A stretch of 64,000 nucleotides of DNA from Gammaproteobacteria bacterium (GCA_030066085.1 JASJCI010000029.1:1-64000); one strand, 5' to 3'. Positions 43,955 through 51,962 are shown, counted from the first letter of the stretch. Notes: generated from the letters alone by a model not told the origin. Numbers and translations are program-made.

Positions 43955-44605
43955 ATGCAGTTGAACAAGCAAAAAGGTTTCACGCTGGTTGAAATCGCAA
44001 TCGTACTGGTCATCGTGGGCCTGCTGATCGGCGGCGTACTGAAGGGCCAGGAAATGATCACCAACGCCAAGCTCAAGCGCGTCGAGAGCGACAACGCCGG
44101 TATTGCCGCTGCGATGTTCTCTTACCAGGACCGTTACCTGCAGCTGCCGGGCGACGACGACAGTGCCAGCACTCGTTTCACGATCTTCGCCGGACCCCCG
44201 GTCGTGGCGGGCATCGACGGTGACAGCGACGGCAGTATCGCCGGCGGCTGGATCGGCGATTCCGCGGCAGCTGCTCCGGACCAGGAGACCGGCAACTTCT
44301 GGCGACACCTGCGTGCCGCGGGCCTGATCCCGGGCGGCGGTCTCGACGACACCCAGCCGACCAACGCCTACGGCGGTAATATCGGCCTGCGCGACGGCTC
44401 GATGGACCTCGCTGGACACGTTACGGTGTTCGGTTCGATCGAAGGCCCGATCGCCAAGATCATCGAGGCTCGTCTCGACGACGGCGATCCGACCACCGGT
44501 CGCGTTCAGTCGACCTCTACCGTGGCCGAAATCGACGCCTTTGCCACGTCGACCGACGCGGCCTATGTCGACGACGATCGCTACTTCATGGCGTTCCGTC
44601 TGTAA
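43955..44605 (+). CDS. Major pilin (or major pseudopilin) of the second system
   Basis: This 216-residue prepilin has leader MQLNKQKG and mature start FTLVEIAIVLVIVGLLIGGVLKGQEM, with Glu5. The helix leads into YLQLPGDDDS, and the globular part has GNFWRHLRAAGLIPGGG and many Asp/Gly turns; it has no cysteine. It is the only pilin-like gene of the cluster with its own promoter and terminator, so it is probably the abundant subunit. It lies within the ABC transporter genes, between the TPR-like protein and the ATPase. Its sequence is unlike MshA. Confidence 0.85.
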   Translation: MQLNKQKGFTLVEIAIVLVIVGLLIGGVLKGQEMITNAKLKRVESDNAGIAAAMFSYQDRYLQLPGDDDSASTRFTIFAGPPVVAGIDGDSDGSIAGGWIGDSAAAAPDQETGNFWRHLRAAGLIPGGGLDDTQPTNAYGGNIGLRDGSMDLAGHVTVFGSIEGPIAKIIEARLDDGDPTTGRVQSTSTVAEIDAFATSTDAAYVDDDRYFMAFRL

Positions 44606-44627
44606 TTGGTGAATCCGTGTGGCGATG

Positions 44628-44660
44628 ATGGCCTGCCCTCGCGGCAGGCCATTTTTATTT
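44628..44660 (+). terminator. Rho-independent terminator of the pilin gene
   Basis: ATGGCCTGCC (44628-44637), a five-base loop and GGCAGGCCAT (44643-44652) form a perfect ten-base stem followed by TTTTATTT. It lies 22 bases past the pilin stop and makes the pilin a single-gene transcript from the sigma-54 promoter. Confidence 0.93.
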
Positions 44661-44754
44661 CGGGGTGGTCAGCCGTTACCACGGCATATGCATCACGCTC
44701 GGCGCCGCCAGTCGAAAGCCCGCGGAGTGCCCTAATCCACGCCCTGATCTACCC

Positions 44755-44771
44755 GTGAGACACGGTCTCAC
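44755..44771. promoter_or_regulatory. Palindrome GTGAGAC-ACG-GTCTCAC before the ABC ATPase gene
   Basis: A perfect seven-base inverted repeat with a three-base centre ends 15 bases before the ATG at 44787. It could be an operator or an RNA hairpin close to the ribosome binding site. No regulator for it is identified. Confidence 0.4.
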
Positions 44772-44786
44772 GAAACACGCCGACCG

Positions 44787-45515
44787 ATGACAGCTGCCCT
44801 TTCGATCGAAAAGATAAACTACTCGGTTGCAGGACTCGACATTCTCAAGGCCCTCGACCTGCGGGTAGGTGATTCCGAATACTACGCTATTGCCGGGGTC
44901 AACGGTGCCGGCAAATCGACCCTGATCAAGCTTATCCTCGATCTCATACGGCCGGCAGCCGGTGGGCAGATTCGTATTTTCGATCGCGACAACCGTGACA
45001 GGGGGTGCCGCAAGCGGCTCGCGTACCTGCCGGAAAAGTTCGACGTCAAGCGCAATATCAGCGGCCGGCAGTATCTCGAGTTCATCGCCAGCGTTTATCA
45101 TCAGCGGGTTGACTGGAACAAGGTCGAGGAGCTGTCGGAACGGCTCGATTTCCCCCCCGACCGCCTGCATTCGCGCGTCGGCAGCTACTCCAAGGGCATG
45201 GTGCAAAAGCTGGGGCTGGTCAGCTGTTTCATGCTCGAGCGGCCACTGATCATTCTCGACGAGCCGCTGAGCGGCCTCGATCCGCGCGCACGCTACTGTT
45301 TCAAGCAATTGATGCGCGACGAAAAGAGCCAGGCGCGTACCGTGCTCTACAGCACCCACCTGCTGGCCGACGCGGAAGACCTGTGCGACCGCTTCGGTAT
45401 CCTGCATGCCGGCGAGATGAAGTACCAGGGCACGCCGGCCGACTGTATCCGTGAATTCGAAGCCGAGTCGCTCGAGCACGCCTACATGAAGGCCATTACC
45501 CCCGCCGATAGCTAG
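44787..45515 (+). CDS. ABC transporter ATP-binding protein
   Basis: This 242-residue ATPase has Walker A GVNGAGKST (37-45), a signature region SYSKGMVQKLGL (YSKGM in place of LSGGQ, common in ABC-2 systems) and Walker B LIILDEPLSGLDP. It should pair with the permease at 42316; in Myxococcus the equivalent PilH works with PilI and PilG near the type IV pilus genes. The palindrome at 44755-44771 sits in its leader. What is moved is unknown. Confidence 0.92.
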   Translation: MTAALSIEKINYSVAGLDILKALDLRVGDSEYYAIAGVNGAGKSTLIKLILDLIRPAAGGQIRIFDRDNRDRGCRKRLAYLPEKFDVKRNISGRQYLEFIASVYHQRVDWNKVEELSERLDFPPDRLHSRVGSYSKGMVQKLGLVSCFMLERPLIILDEPLSGLDPRARYCFKQLMRDEKSQARTVLYSTHLLADAEDLCDRFGILHAGEMKYQGTPADCIREFEAESLEHAYMKAITPADS

Positions 45516-45636
45516 GCGAAGACTATCTCAAGGACGCAGAAACACCAGCAATGCGCAGACCCGCGTGTCAGTCAGGCGCGGGTGAAAACTTGTCGGGGCA
45601 AGTTGATAAACATCACCGGAACCGATCATGGAACAT

Positions 45637-45666
45637 GTCATCCCGCGACTTGATCGCGGGATCCAG
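45637..45666. repeat. Dispersed hairpin repeat of the GTCATCCCGCG type
   Basis: ATCCCGCG (45640-45647), a seven-base loop and CGCGGGAT (45655-45662) form a perfect eight-base stem flanked by GTC and CCAG. This matches the style of the TCATCCCG...CGGGATCCAG repeats abundant in many proteobacterial genomes. It lies between the convergent ABC ATPase and ntrC genes, in a 204-base gap with no other feature seen. Confidence 0.5.
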
Positions 45667-45719
45667 CATTTATCAGCTATAGTTGTCGACTTCGCGACCT
45701 GAAGCTTTATGCTGTGTCG

Positions 45720-46373
45720 TTAGCCCAGTTCTTTCAGCTTACGTGTGAGCGTATTGCGTCCCCAGCCGAGCAGCTTGGCGGCATCCTGCTTGCGTCCGCG
45801 GGTTGCCTCGAGCGCGCATTCCAGCAGGATTTTCTCGAAGGTGCGGGCCGCTTTCTTGAGTATCCGCGTTTCGCCCTGAGCGAGCTGCTGCTGCGCCCAC
45901 ATCTTCAGCGACGATTCCCAGTCACCCACATCGGCCAGGCCGCCCGGGCGGTTTTCCGCGTTATCGGCGCCGGGCGGGGTTTCGCAGGCGCGCGCAACCA
46001 GCTGCAGCGCGTCGTCGATGTCGAAGGGTTTGGGCAGGTACTCGAATGCGCCATCGTGAAAAGCCTGCACCGTGGTTTCCAGGTCGGTGTAGGCGGTCAT
46101 GACGATGATCGGCGTCTGCGGCGATACGTGCTTGATCTGCTTGAGCAGTTCGAAGCCGTTGATGCCCGGCATGCGCACGTCGGTGATGATCAGGTCGGGT
46201 CGCTCCTCGAACGGTGAACGCTTGAAGCGCGCCAGCGCCACCGAGCCCGATTCGAAAGCCGTGACGTCGTAGCCGTTGTTGCTCAGGGTTTTTTCCAGGA
46301 CCCAGCGCATGGATTGATCGTCGTCGATGATCCAGACGGAGGCGGGTAGGGGTTTCATCTGCGGTAACGTCAT
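45720..46373 (-). CDS. ntrC: NtrC-family nitrogen response regulator lacking the AAA+ domain
   Basis: This 217-residue protein has a normal NtrC receiver (about 12-128: D17-D19, phosphoacceptor D65 in ITDVRMPG, K115 in PKPFDID). A linker of about 20 residues follows, then the NtrC C-terminal part (about 150-217), whose KQDAAKLLGWGRNTLTRKLKELG is the classic NtrC Fis-type helix-turn-helix. The central AAA+ sigma-54 activator domain of about 240 residues, with Walker A and GAFTGA, is absent, with the frame kept. Usual NtrC length is about 470. It can probably bind DNA and be phosphorylated by NtrB, but cannot open sigma-54 complexes. The start ATG overlaps the ntrB stop (ATGA). Confidence 0.9.
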   Translation of the reverse strand: MTLPQMKPLPASVWIIDDDQSMRWVLEKTLSNNGYDVTAFESGSVALARFKRSPFEERPDLIITDVRMPGINGFELLKQIKHVSPQTPIIVMTAYTDLETTVQAFHDGAFEYLPKPFDIDDALQLVARACETPPGADNAENRPGGLADVGDWESSLKMWAQQQLAQGETRILKKAARTFEKILLECALEATRGRKQDAAKLLGWGRNTLTRKLKELG

Positions 46374-47434
46374 GTCGACTCCAGGGGAAGTATGGTGCTG
46401 AAAGTGGTCCCGGCGGAACTGCTTTGCAGCAGGATCGTACCGCCGTGACGGGACACGATGTCCTGTGCAATCGGCAGCCCGAGACCGCTGCCGTCGGGTT
46501 TGTCCGTAATCATGGGCAGAAAAATGGTCTCCGCCAGCTCCTCCGCGATGCCGCGGCCGCTGTCGACGATGTCGATCTGCACGGCCAGCGGATGGTTCTT
46601 CTTGCCGATGGTGCACTGGCGCAGGATGCGGGTCCTGAAATGCACTTCGCCTTCGCCGTCGATCGCCTGCACCGCGTTGCGCGCGATGTTCAGGAACGCC
46701 TGGATCAGAAGGTCGCGGTCCGCCGTCATGTCGGGGATGCTGGGATCGTAGTCGCGGTGAAAGCGGATGCGCTCGGGCTCGGCCGCTACCATGATCTTGC
46801 GGATGTGCTCGAGCACTTCGTGAATGTTGAGCGGCGCCATCTGCAGCCGGCTTTCCGGCCCGAGCATGTTGTTGATCAGCGCCTGCAGGCGGTCGACCTC
46901 GCTGATGATGATCTCGGTAAACTCGCTCCACTCGGGATTGTCCAGTGCCCGCTGCAGCAGTTGCGCCGCGCCGCGAATGCCGCCCAGCGGGTTCTTGATC
47001 TCGTGCGCGAGGCTGCGCGTCAACTGCTGGCTGGCCTGCTGGTAAAGCTGCTGCAGGTCTTCCTGCGCGAACTGCACCTGGCGTTCCAGCGGGCGGATCT
47101 CGATCAGCAGTTCGCCCTCGTCGGGATCGTCGCCGAGCGGGAATATGCTGTAATCCGCGAACAGCGTCCTGCCGCTGGCGAGCGTAATCACGGCGCGGCG
47201 CTCGGTCAGGCCCTGCGGTGCTGCTGCCAGCCGCTGCAGGATCGATGATGGCTCGACACCGCTCAGCAACTTGCTGAACTTGCGACCGGCCAGGTTGCCG
47301 GCGCTGCTGTCGAACAGGTTTTCCGCGCTGGCGTTGACATAGGTGACCCGCTGCTCACGATCGAGACACAGGATCGCGACGTTGAGTGCGTCGAGAATCC
47401 GGTAGCCGTTGTCGGTCGGTACTGCCTGGTTCAT
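46370..47434 (-). CDS. ntrB: Nitrogen regulation sensor kinase NtrB (GlnL)
   Basis: This 354-residue cytoplasmic kinase has a PAS domain (about 10-115), the H-box SLAHEIKNPLGGIRGAAQLL, and an ATPase domain with NIARNAVQAI and DGSGLGLPIAQDIVSRHGG. It should phosphorylate the short NtrC under low nitrogen, controlled by PII. The start was set at 47434 (MNQAVPTDNG) because it matches the E. coli N-terminal length; an ATG five codons upstream (47449) is also possible. No clear Shine-Dalgarno precedes either. It is followed directly by ntrC. Confidence 0.93.
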   Translation of the reverse strand: MNQAVPTDNGYRILDALNVAILCLDREQRVTYVNASAENLFDSSAGNLAGRKFSKLLSGVEPSSILQRLAAAPQGLTERRAVITLASGRTLFADYSIFPLGDDPDEGELLIEIRPLERQVQFAQEDLQQLYQQASQQLTRSLAHEIKNPLGGIRGAAQLLQRALDNPEWSEFTEIIISEVDRLQALINNMLGPESRLQMAPLNIHEVLEHIRKIMVAAEPERIRFHRDYDPSIPDMTADRDLLIQAFLNIARNAVQAIDGEGEVHFRTRILRQCTIGKKNHPLAVQIDIVDSGRGIAEELAETIFLPMITDKPDGSGLGLPIAQDIVSRHGGTILLQSSSAGTTFSTILPLEST

Positions 47435-47467
47435 AGCTAGCGCGTGCATGGATCGGTCCGGGCCAGA

Positions 47468-47496
47468 CAAAAAAGGCCCCAAGCGGGGCCTTTTTG
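47468..47496. terminator. Terminator between glnA and ntrB
   Basis: Six A residues, GGCCCC, loop AAGC, GGGGCC and TTTTTGT form a strong bidirectional hairpin. On the minus strand it follows the glnA stop by about 22 bases, so most glnA transcripts should end here, with ntrB-ntrC reached by readthrough, as in E. coli. Confidence 0.88.
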
Positions 47497-47518
47497 TCGC
47501 TCGTCACTGGACGATGGC

Positions 47519-48928
47519 TTAAACGCTATAGTACAGATCGAATTCGACCGGGTTGGTCGCGAGCCGCAGGCGTTCGACTTCTTCCATCTTCAGGTCGATG
47601 TAGCCGTCGATCATGTCGTCGCTGAACACGCCGCCGGCGGTCAGGAAGCCGCGGTCCGCGTCGAGTGCTTCCAGCGCCTGGTCGAGCGTGAACGCAACCT
47701 GCGGGATTTCGGCCTCTTCCTCCGGCGGCAGGTCGTACAGGTCCTTGTCCATCGCGTCGCCGGGGTGGATCTGGTTCTGGATGCCGTCCAGGCCGGCCAT
47801 CATCATCGACGCGAACGCGAGGTACGGGTTGGCGGTCGAGTCCGGGAAGCGAACCTCGATGCGGCGAGCCTTGGGGTTGCTGACGAACGGGATCCGGATC
47901 GAGGCCGAACGGTTGCGCGCGGAGTAGGCGAGCATGACCGGCGCTTCGAAGCCTGGAACCAGTCGCTTGTAGCTGTTGGTGGCCGCGTTGGCGAAGGCGT
48001 TGATCGCGCGCGCGTGCTTGATGATGCCGCCGATGTAGTACAGCGCGGTCTCGGACAGGCCGCCGTAGCTGTCGCCGGAGAACAGGTTGACGCCGTCCTT
48101 CATCAGCGACTGGTGCACGTGCATGCCGTTACCGTTGTCGCCGACCAGCGGCTTGGGCATGAAGGTCGCGGTCTTGCCGTAGCTGTGGGCAACGTTGTGC
48201 ACACAGTATTTCAGTACCTGTACCTCGTCTGCCTTGCGCACCAGGGTGTTGAACGCTACACCGATTTCGCACTGGCCGGCGGTGGCGACTTCGTGGTGAT
48301 GGACCTCGACGCCGAGACCCATCTCTTCCATCGCCAGGCACATGGCCGAGCGGATGTCGTGCAGCGAGTCGACCGGCGGCACCGGGAAGTAACCGCCCTT
48401 GACGCCGGGGCGGTGGCCGATGTTGCCGTCTTCGTAAATCTTGATCGAGCTCCACGCGGCTTCCTCGGACTCGATCTCGTAGGCGCAGTGACCCATTTCG
48501 GTCGACCACTTGACGCTGTCGAACACGAAGAATTCGTTTTCCGGACCGAAGTAGGCGGTATCGGCGATGCCGGTGGACTTGAGGTAAGCCTCGGCGCGCA
48601 GCGCGAGTGAGCGCGGGTCGCGCTCGTAGCCTTCGCCGGTGGACGGCTCGACCACGTTACAGGTCAGGTTGAGCGTGGGCTCGTCGGTGAACGGGTCGAG
48701 GGTTGCGGTTGCCGGATCCGGCATCAGGATCATGTCGGACTCGTTGATACCCTTCCAGCCGGCGACCGAGGAACCGTCGAACATCTTGCCGTCGGTAAAA
48801 AGTTCCTCGTCGACGACGCTCGCCGGCACGGAGACATGCTGCTCCTTACCCTTGGTGTCGGTAAAACGGAAGTCGACGAACTTGACGCCGTACTCGTTGA
48901 TCTTGTTCAGCACATCGGCAGCAGACAT
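47519..48928 (-). CDS. glnA: Glutamine synthetase type I
   Basis: This 469-residue enzyme makes glutamine from glutamate, ammonia and ATP. GSI motifs are present: [13 protein letters not shown], the ATP-binding [16 protein letters not shown] and the final LYYSV. The adenylylation tyrosine is conserved (Y398 in [11 protein letters not shown]), so control by GlnE should apply. The ATG at 48928 gives the standard N terminus [10 protein letters not shown]; an upstream in-frame ATG at 48988 falls in the promoter region. Upstream lie an NtrC-like palindrome and a sigma-70-like promoter. Confidence 0.98.
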   Translation of the reverse strand: MSAADVLNKINEYGVKFVDFRFTDTKGKEQHVSVPASVVDEELFTDGKMFDGSSVAGWKGINESDMILMPDPATATLDPFTDEPTLNLTCNVVEPSTGEGYERDPRSLALRAEAYLKSTGIADTAYFGPENEFFVFDSVKWSTEMGHCAYEIESEEAAWSSIKIYEDGNIGHRPGVKGGYFPVPPVDSLHDIRSAMCLAMEEMGLGVEVHHHEVATAGQCEIGVAFNTLVRKADEVQVLKYCVHNVAHSYGKTATFMPKPLVGDNGNGMHVHQSLMKDGVNLFSGDSYGGLSETALYYIGGIIKHARAINAFANAATNSYKRLVPGFEAPVMLAYSARNRSASIRIPFVSNPKARRIEVRFPDSTANPYLAFASMMMAGLDGIQNQIHPGDAMDKDLYDLPPEEEAEIPQVAFTLDQALEALDADRGFLTAGGVFSDDMIDGYIDLKMEEVERLRLATNPVEFDLYYSV

Positions 48929-48968
48929 GGTTGTATCTCCAGAATCGGGGGATCGAAAACAGACGGCG

Positions 48969-48996
48969 ATTGTACCGATAATCGGCAAATTGCCAA
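48969..48996 (-). promoter_or_regulatory. Sigma-70-like promoter of glnA
   Basis: Read on the minus strand: TTGGCA (48996-48991), a 16-base spacer and TACAAT (48974-48969), each matching its consensus at 5 of 6 bases. No GG-N10-GC sigma-54 element was found between here and the gene. This fits an NtrC without its sigma-54 activator domain. Confidence 0.55.
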
Positions 48997-49030
48997 TTTA
49001 TCGTGCAAAAATCAGGAGTTTAGCAAAAAA

Positions 49031-49047
49031 TGCACTATTTTAGTGCA
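49031..49047. promoter_or_regulatory. NtrC-binding palindrome upstream of glnA
   Basis: TGCACTATTTTAGTGCA is a perfect palindrome with the GCAC-N7-GTGC spacing of NtrC sites. Its centre is about 78 bases upstream of the predicted glnA start of transcription. It overlaps the stop codon of the upstream CDF transporter gene. Confidence 0.7.
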
Positions 49048-50183
49048 TTAGTCTCGGTATAGTAGACGTTGACCTTGCCGACGTAGTCGAGCGAGTCCGC
49101 ACCGCTGCGCAAGCGCTCGAGCGCGCCGGCGGCGCCGGCGAGGCTCATGCTCACCGGCATGACGAGATCGATCTCGATCTTGTGCTCGAGGTAGTGCAGC
49201 TTCACCTGGCTGACCTGCTCGCGTTCGGGGATATCGTCCCAGGCCTGCGCCAGGTCGGCCTCGATCTTGTCCCGCTCCGGCAGCCGCGCCAGCACGGATT
49301 CCTTGACGTTGTCGTCCAGCGGATCGATGTGAATCTGCACGTCGGCAATCTGCGGGAAGCGCCGCTTGACCAGCTGTTCCATTTTATGCGCGATGTAGTG
49401 TGCTTCCGATACGGTCAGGTCGGAATCGACCTCGATATGCGCGTCGATATAGCCGAGGCCTCCCATCGAACGGGTACGCAGGTTATGGATGCCGCTGACG
49501 CTGGCGTGGCCCTGCATTGCGCCGCGAATTTCCTCGACCAGCGCGGTATCGAGGCTGGTGTCGATCAGTTCCGACAGCGACTGGCGTACCAGGCGAAACC
49601 CGATCCACAGGATCATGCCGGCGACCACTACCGCGGCCAGCGCGTCCATATGCGGTACGCCGAGCACCTGCGCCGTAATCCCGCAGACGACCACGATCGA
49701 CGACAGCGCGTCGGAACGATGATGCCAGGCGTTGGCCTCCAGCAGGCTCGAGTGGATGCGCCGCGCGGCGCGCCGGGTGTACTGGTACAGCCCTTCCTTG
49801 GCGACGATCGCGATCGCCGCGAACGCGATCGTGATCGGCTCCGGATTCACGCTGTCCGACGAGAGCACGCTCCGGATACCGCGCGCACCGATACCGAGTG
49901 CGACCAGCATCAGCATACCGCCGAGCAGCAGCGAGGCCAGTGTTTCGATGCGGCCGTGACCGTAGGGATGACTCTCGTCGGCTTCGCGCGCCGCGCCGCG
50001 GGCGGCCAGCAGCACGACGATATCGCTGCTCAGGTCGGCCAGCGTATGCAGGCCGTCGGCCAGCAGCGCCTGCGACTTGCCGAGCAGGCCGAACACGATC
50101 TGGATGCACGCGAGCCCGGCGTTGATCGCGGCCCCGACCAGCGTCACGCGCTGGGTGGTGCGCTGGCGCTCCTCAGCTTCCAT
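49035..50183 (-). CDS. Cation diffusion facilitator (CDF) family metal transporter
   Basis: This 382-residue antiporter exports divalent metals such as Zn, Fe, Mn or Cd. Six membrane segments fill about 12-225, with metal-site motifs ALLADGLHTLADLSSD and AWHHRSDALSS. A cytoplasmic dimerisation domain follows (about 225-305). A further ferredoxin-like region of about 75 residues (LARLPERDKIEADLAQAW onward) makes it longer than FieF (about 300). The ATG at 50183 was chosen because the open frame upstream overlaps the TusA-like gene and is not CDF-like. It overlaps that gene by 11 bases. Confidence 0.9.
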   Translation of the reverse strand: MEAEERQRTTQRVTLVGAAINAGLACIQIVFGLLGKSQALLADGLHTLADLSSDIVVLLAARGAAREADESHPYGHGRIETLASLLLGGMLMLVALGIGARGIRSVLSSDSVNPEPITIAFAAIAIVAKEGLYQYTRRAARRIHSSLLEANAWHHRSDALSSIVVVCGITAQVLGVPHMDALAAVVVAGMILWIGFRLVRQSLSELIDTSLDTALVEEIRGAMQGHASVSGIHNLRTRSMGGLGYIDAHIEVDSDLTVSEAHYIAHKMEQLVKRRFPQIADVQIHIDPLDDNVKESVLARLPERDKIEADLAQAWDDIPEREQVSQVKLHYLEHKIEIDLVMPVSMSLAGAAGALERLRSGADSLDYVGKVNVYYTETNALK

Positions 50184-50412
50184 CTTCGGCTTTTTCCACC
50201 AGGAAGACGTACTCGTTGTCGCCTTCGTCGATTTCGAGCACGCTGTGGCCGTACAGCCGGCACCAGGTCGGGATGTCGTTGAGCGAGCCGGGGTCGGTGC
50301 TGGTAATGCGCACGCGCGCACCGGCGGCCTGTTGGTTGATGCAGTTCTGCAGGCGGATCACCGGCAGCGGGCACAGCAACCGCCGCGCATCCAGCTCGAC
50401 GACGTCGCTCAC
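50173..50412 (-). CDS. TusA-family sulfur carrier protein
   Basis: This 79-residue protein has the TusA motif LDARRLLCPLPVIRLQN with the active cysteine C14 in the CPxP context. TusA-like proteins accept and pass on persulfide sulfur. It overlaps the PP-loop gene upstream by four bases and may deliver sulfur to it. It is not clearly the tusA orthologue that serves 2-thiouridine synthesis. Confidence 0.85.
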   Translation of the reverse strand: MSDVVELDARRLLCPLPVIRLQNCINQQAAGARVRITSTDPGSLNDIPTWCRLYGHSVLEIDEGDNEYVFLVEKAEDGS

Positions 50413-51452
50413 GCGAGCACCCAGTCCGGCTCGATCTGGTCCGCGCTCAGCGGCTTGACCCGAATGCTGTGCTGCCCGCGGTCGCGGTTGCTGTAAACCA
50501 GGCCGACCTCGTCGGCGTCGCGGCCCTTGCTGAAACGCGCGGTAATCGCGCCCGCCAGCTGCAGCTGCTGTTCATCGAGCGGTTCACCCTCGATCAGCGC
50601 CAGCGGGCCGGGATGACTCGAGGTCCAGATGCTCTGGTACTGTTGCCGGTAACCGTGCAGGAAATTGTTTTCGCCTTGCTCGCGCGCGATGATCAGCTTG
50701 AACGATTGCTCGGGGCGGATGTGGCGGCCGACCTTGAGCAGCATGATGTCGTCGAGTTCGTATTCGCGCCGGCCGCGGTTGTCCCACAGGTCGCGCAGCT
50801 TGACCGAGTAGCTTTCGTCGGTCAGAAAGCAGCAGCCGCCGGAAGGCTGGGCGTATTCCTCGAGGCCGAATTCGCGCGCCAGCGCCATCTGCGGCTTGCG
50901 CGAGCGACCGGTAAAATCCTTCAGCTGTGCGCGATCGACCCAGCCCTCGCGTTCGGGCAGGGTCTCGGCCAGGTTGAGCGCGCACAACGGCCTGAGCAGG
51001 CGGTCCTCGGCGCCGGATTCCTGCGCGATGATCGGCATCGTGCCCTTGCGCTGCGACATGGGTCGCTGGCCGATGACCTCGCCGGTGATAATGAAATCGA
51101 AGCCGTTGGCTTCGATCCACTCCAGCGCCTTGCCCACCATGAAGATCTTGCAGTCGAGGCAGGGATTGAGGTTGGCGCCGTAGCCGTGTTTCGGGTTGAG
51201 CACGACGCGCTTGTACTCGTCGATGACGTCGACGATGTGCAGCTTGATGCCGAGTTGCTCGGCCACCCACAGCGCATTGTTGCGCTTGTGCCGCTCGCGG
51301 CCGTGCCTGCGGATCGCGTGGGTGTGTCCCTCGACGCAAAAGCCGGTAAAAAAATTGATACCCTCGACCTGGATACCCTGTTGCTGCACCAGGCGTGTCG
51401 CCAGCATCGAATCGAGGCCGCCGGATATCAGCGCGGCTGCTTTCCTGTTCAT
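50409..51452 (-). CDS. PP-loop ATPase, ThiI/MnmA-like predicted tRNA thiolation enzyme
   Basis: This 347-residue protein starts with the PP-loop ALISGGLDSMLA, which adenylates uridine in tRNA-thiolating enzymes. Cysteine motifs NPCLDCKIFM (about 107-116) and SGGCCFLTDE could form a persulfide site or hold a metal cluster. The C-terminal region (about 230-345) is a separate alpha/beta part. The order PP-loop enzyme then TusA-like protein suggests a sulfur relay. Exact substrate and position modified are unknown; it lacks the THUMP domain of ThiI. Confidence 0.8.
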   Translation of the reverse strand: MNRKAAALISGGLDSMLATRLVQQQGIQVEGINFFTGFCVEGHTHAIRRHGRERHKRNNALWVAEQLGIKLHIVDVIDEYKRVVLNPKHGYGANLNPCLDCKIFMVGKALEWIEANGFDFIITGEVIGQRPMSQRKGTMPIIAQESGAEDRLLRPLCALNLAETLPEREGWVDRAQLKDFTGRSRKPQMALAREFGLEEYAQPSGGCCFLTDESYSVKLRDLWDNRGRREYELDDIMLLKVGRHIRPEQSFKLIIAREQGENNFLHGYRQQYQSIWTSSHPGPLALIEGEPLDEQQLQLAGAITARFSKGRDADEVGLVYSNRDRGQHSIRVKPLSADQIEPDWVLA

Positions 51453-51495
51453 ACGCCGGTGGAGATCCGGTTGAAAACCCGGAGTATAGCAACAT

Positions 51496-51524
51496 CCGCC
51501 GGAGTCGCTAAGCGGCTCCGGCGG
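51496..51524 (-). terminator. Hairpin after pilE (probable end of the minor pilin operon)
   Basis: CCGCCGGAG and CTCCGGCGG form a perfect nine-base stem with an 11-base loop, 16 bases past the pilE stop on the minus strand. It lacks a T tract, so it may be a Rho-dependent end or an RNA-stabilising hairpin. Confidence 0.5.
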
Positions 51525-51540
51525 TCAGCAAGGGGTCAGG

Positions 51541-51945
51541 CTACCAGCACTCGCCGGTGTCGCCGCCGGTAGCGCCCTTGACGCCGGTATTGGTCAGGGT
51601 CAGCGTGGTGCAGTCCCCGTCGCTGGCCTGCGCCTGTCCCGCGATCGGGGTTGCGGTCAGCGTGAAGGTGGCGCCGGCGATGACACCCGAAATCCGGTAG
51701 TAGTTATTCTCGGTATCGAGCGGCAGGGTCGCGAGCACGGGGCAGTTGGCGTTGTTGTAGCTGCCGTAGAGGCTGCGGCATTTTTCCAGCGAGCCCGCGG
51801 TCTGGGTCAGCGCGGCGCGTGCCTCGGTGCGGTTGGTGGCGCGTACGTTGTCGCCGAAAAAGCCGGCACTGATCATGACCACGATGCCGATGATGGCGAC
51901 CACGATCATCAGCTCGATCAGGGTAAAGCCCTTGTTGTATTTCAT
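51541..51945 (-). CDS. pilE: Type IV minor pilin PilE
   Basis: This 134-residue prepilin has leader MKYNKG and mature start FTLIELMIVVAIIGIVVMISAG, with Glu5. Four cysteines (KCRSLYG, NCPVLA, GDCTTL, GECW) could give two disulfides. Position at the end of a fimT-pilV-W-X-Y1-Y2 operon identifies it as PilE of the Pseudomonas type and not the main pilin. It starts 17 bases after the PilY2-like gene. Confidence 0.88.
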   Translation of the reverse strand: MKYNKGFTLIELMIVVAIIGIVVMISAGFFGDNVRATNRTEARAALTQTAGSLEKCRSLYGSYNNANCPVLATLPLDTENNYYRISGVIAGATFTLTATPIAGQAQASDGDCTTLTLTNTGVKGATGGDTGECW

Positions 51946-51962
51946 AACAAAACCCCAGCAGG

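Noticed and set aside
48975..49020. Possible sigma-54 element for glnA around TTTGCACGATAAATTGG
   Set aside because: The -24 GG reads TG, and the -12 GC is out of phase (spacing one base long or reading GG). It does not meet the GG-N10-GC rule.
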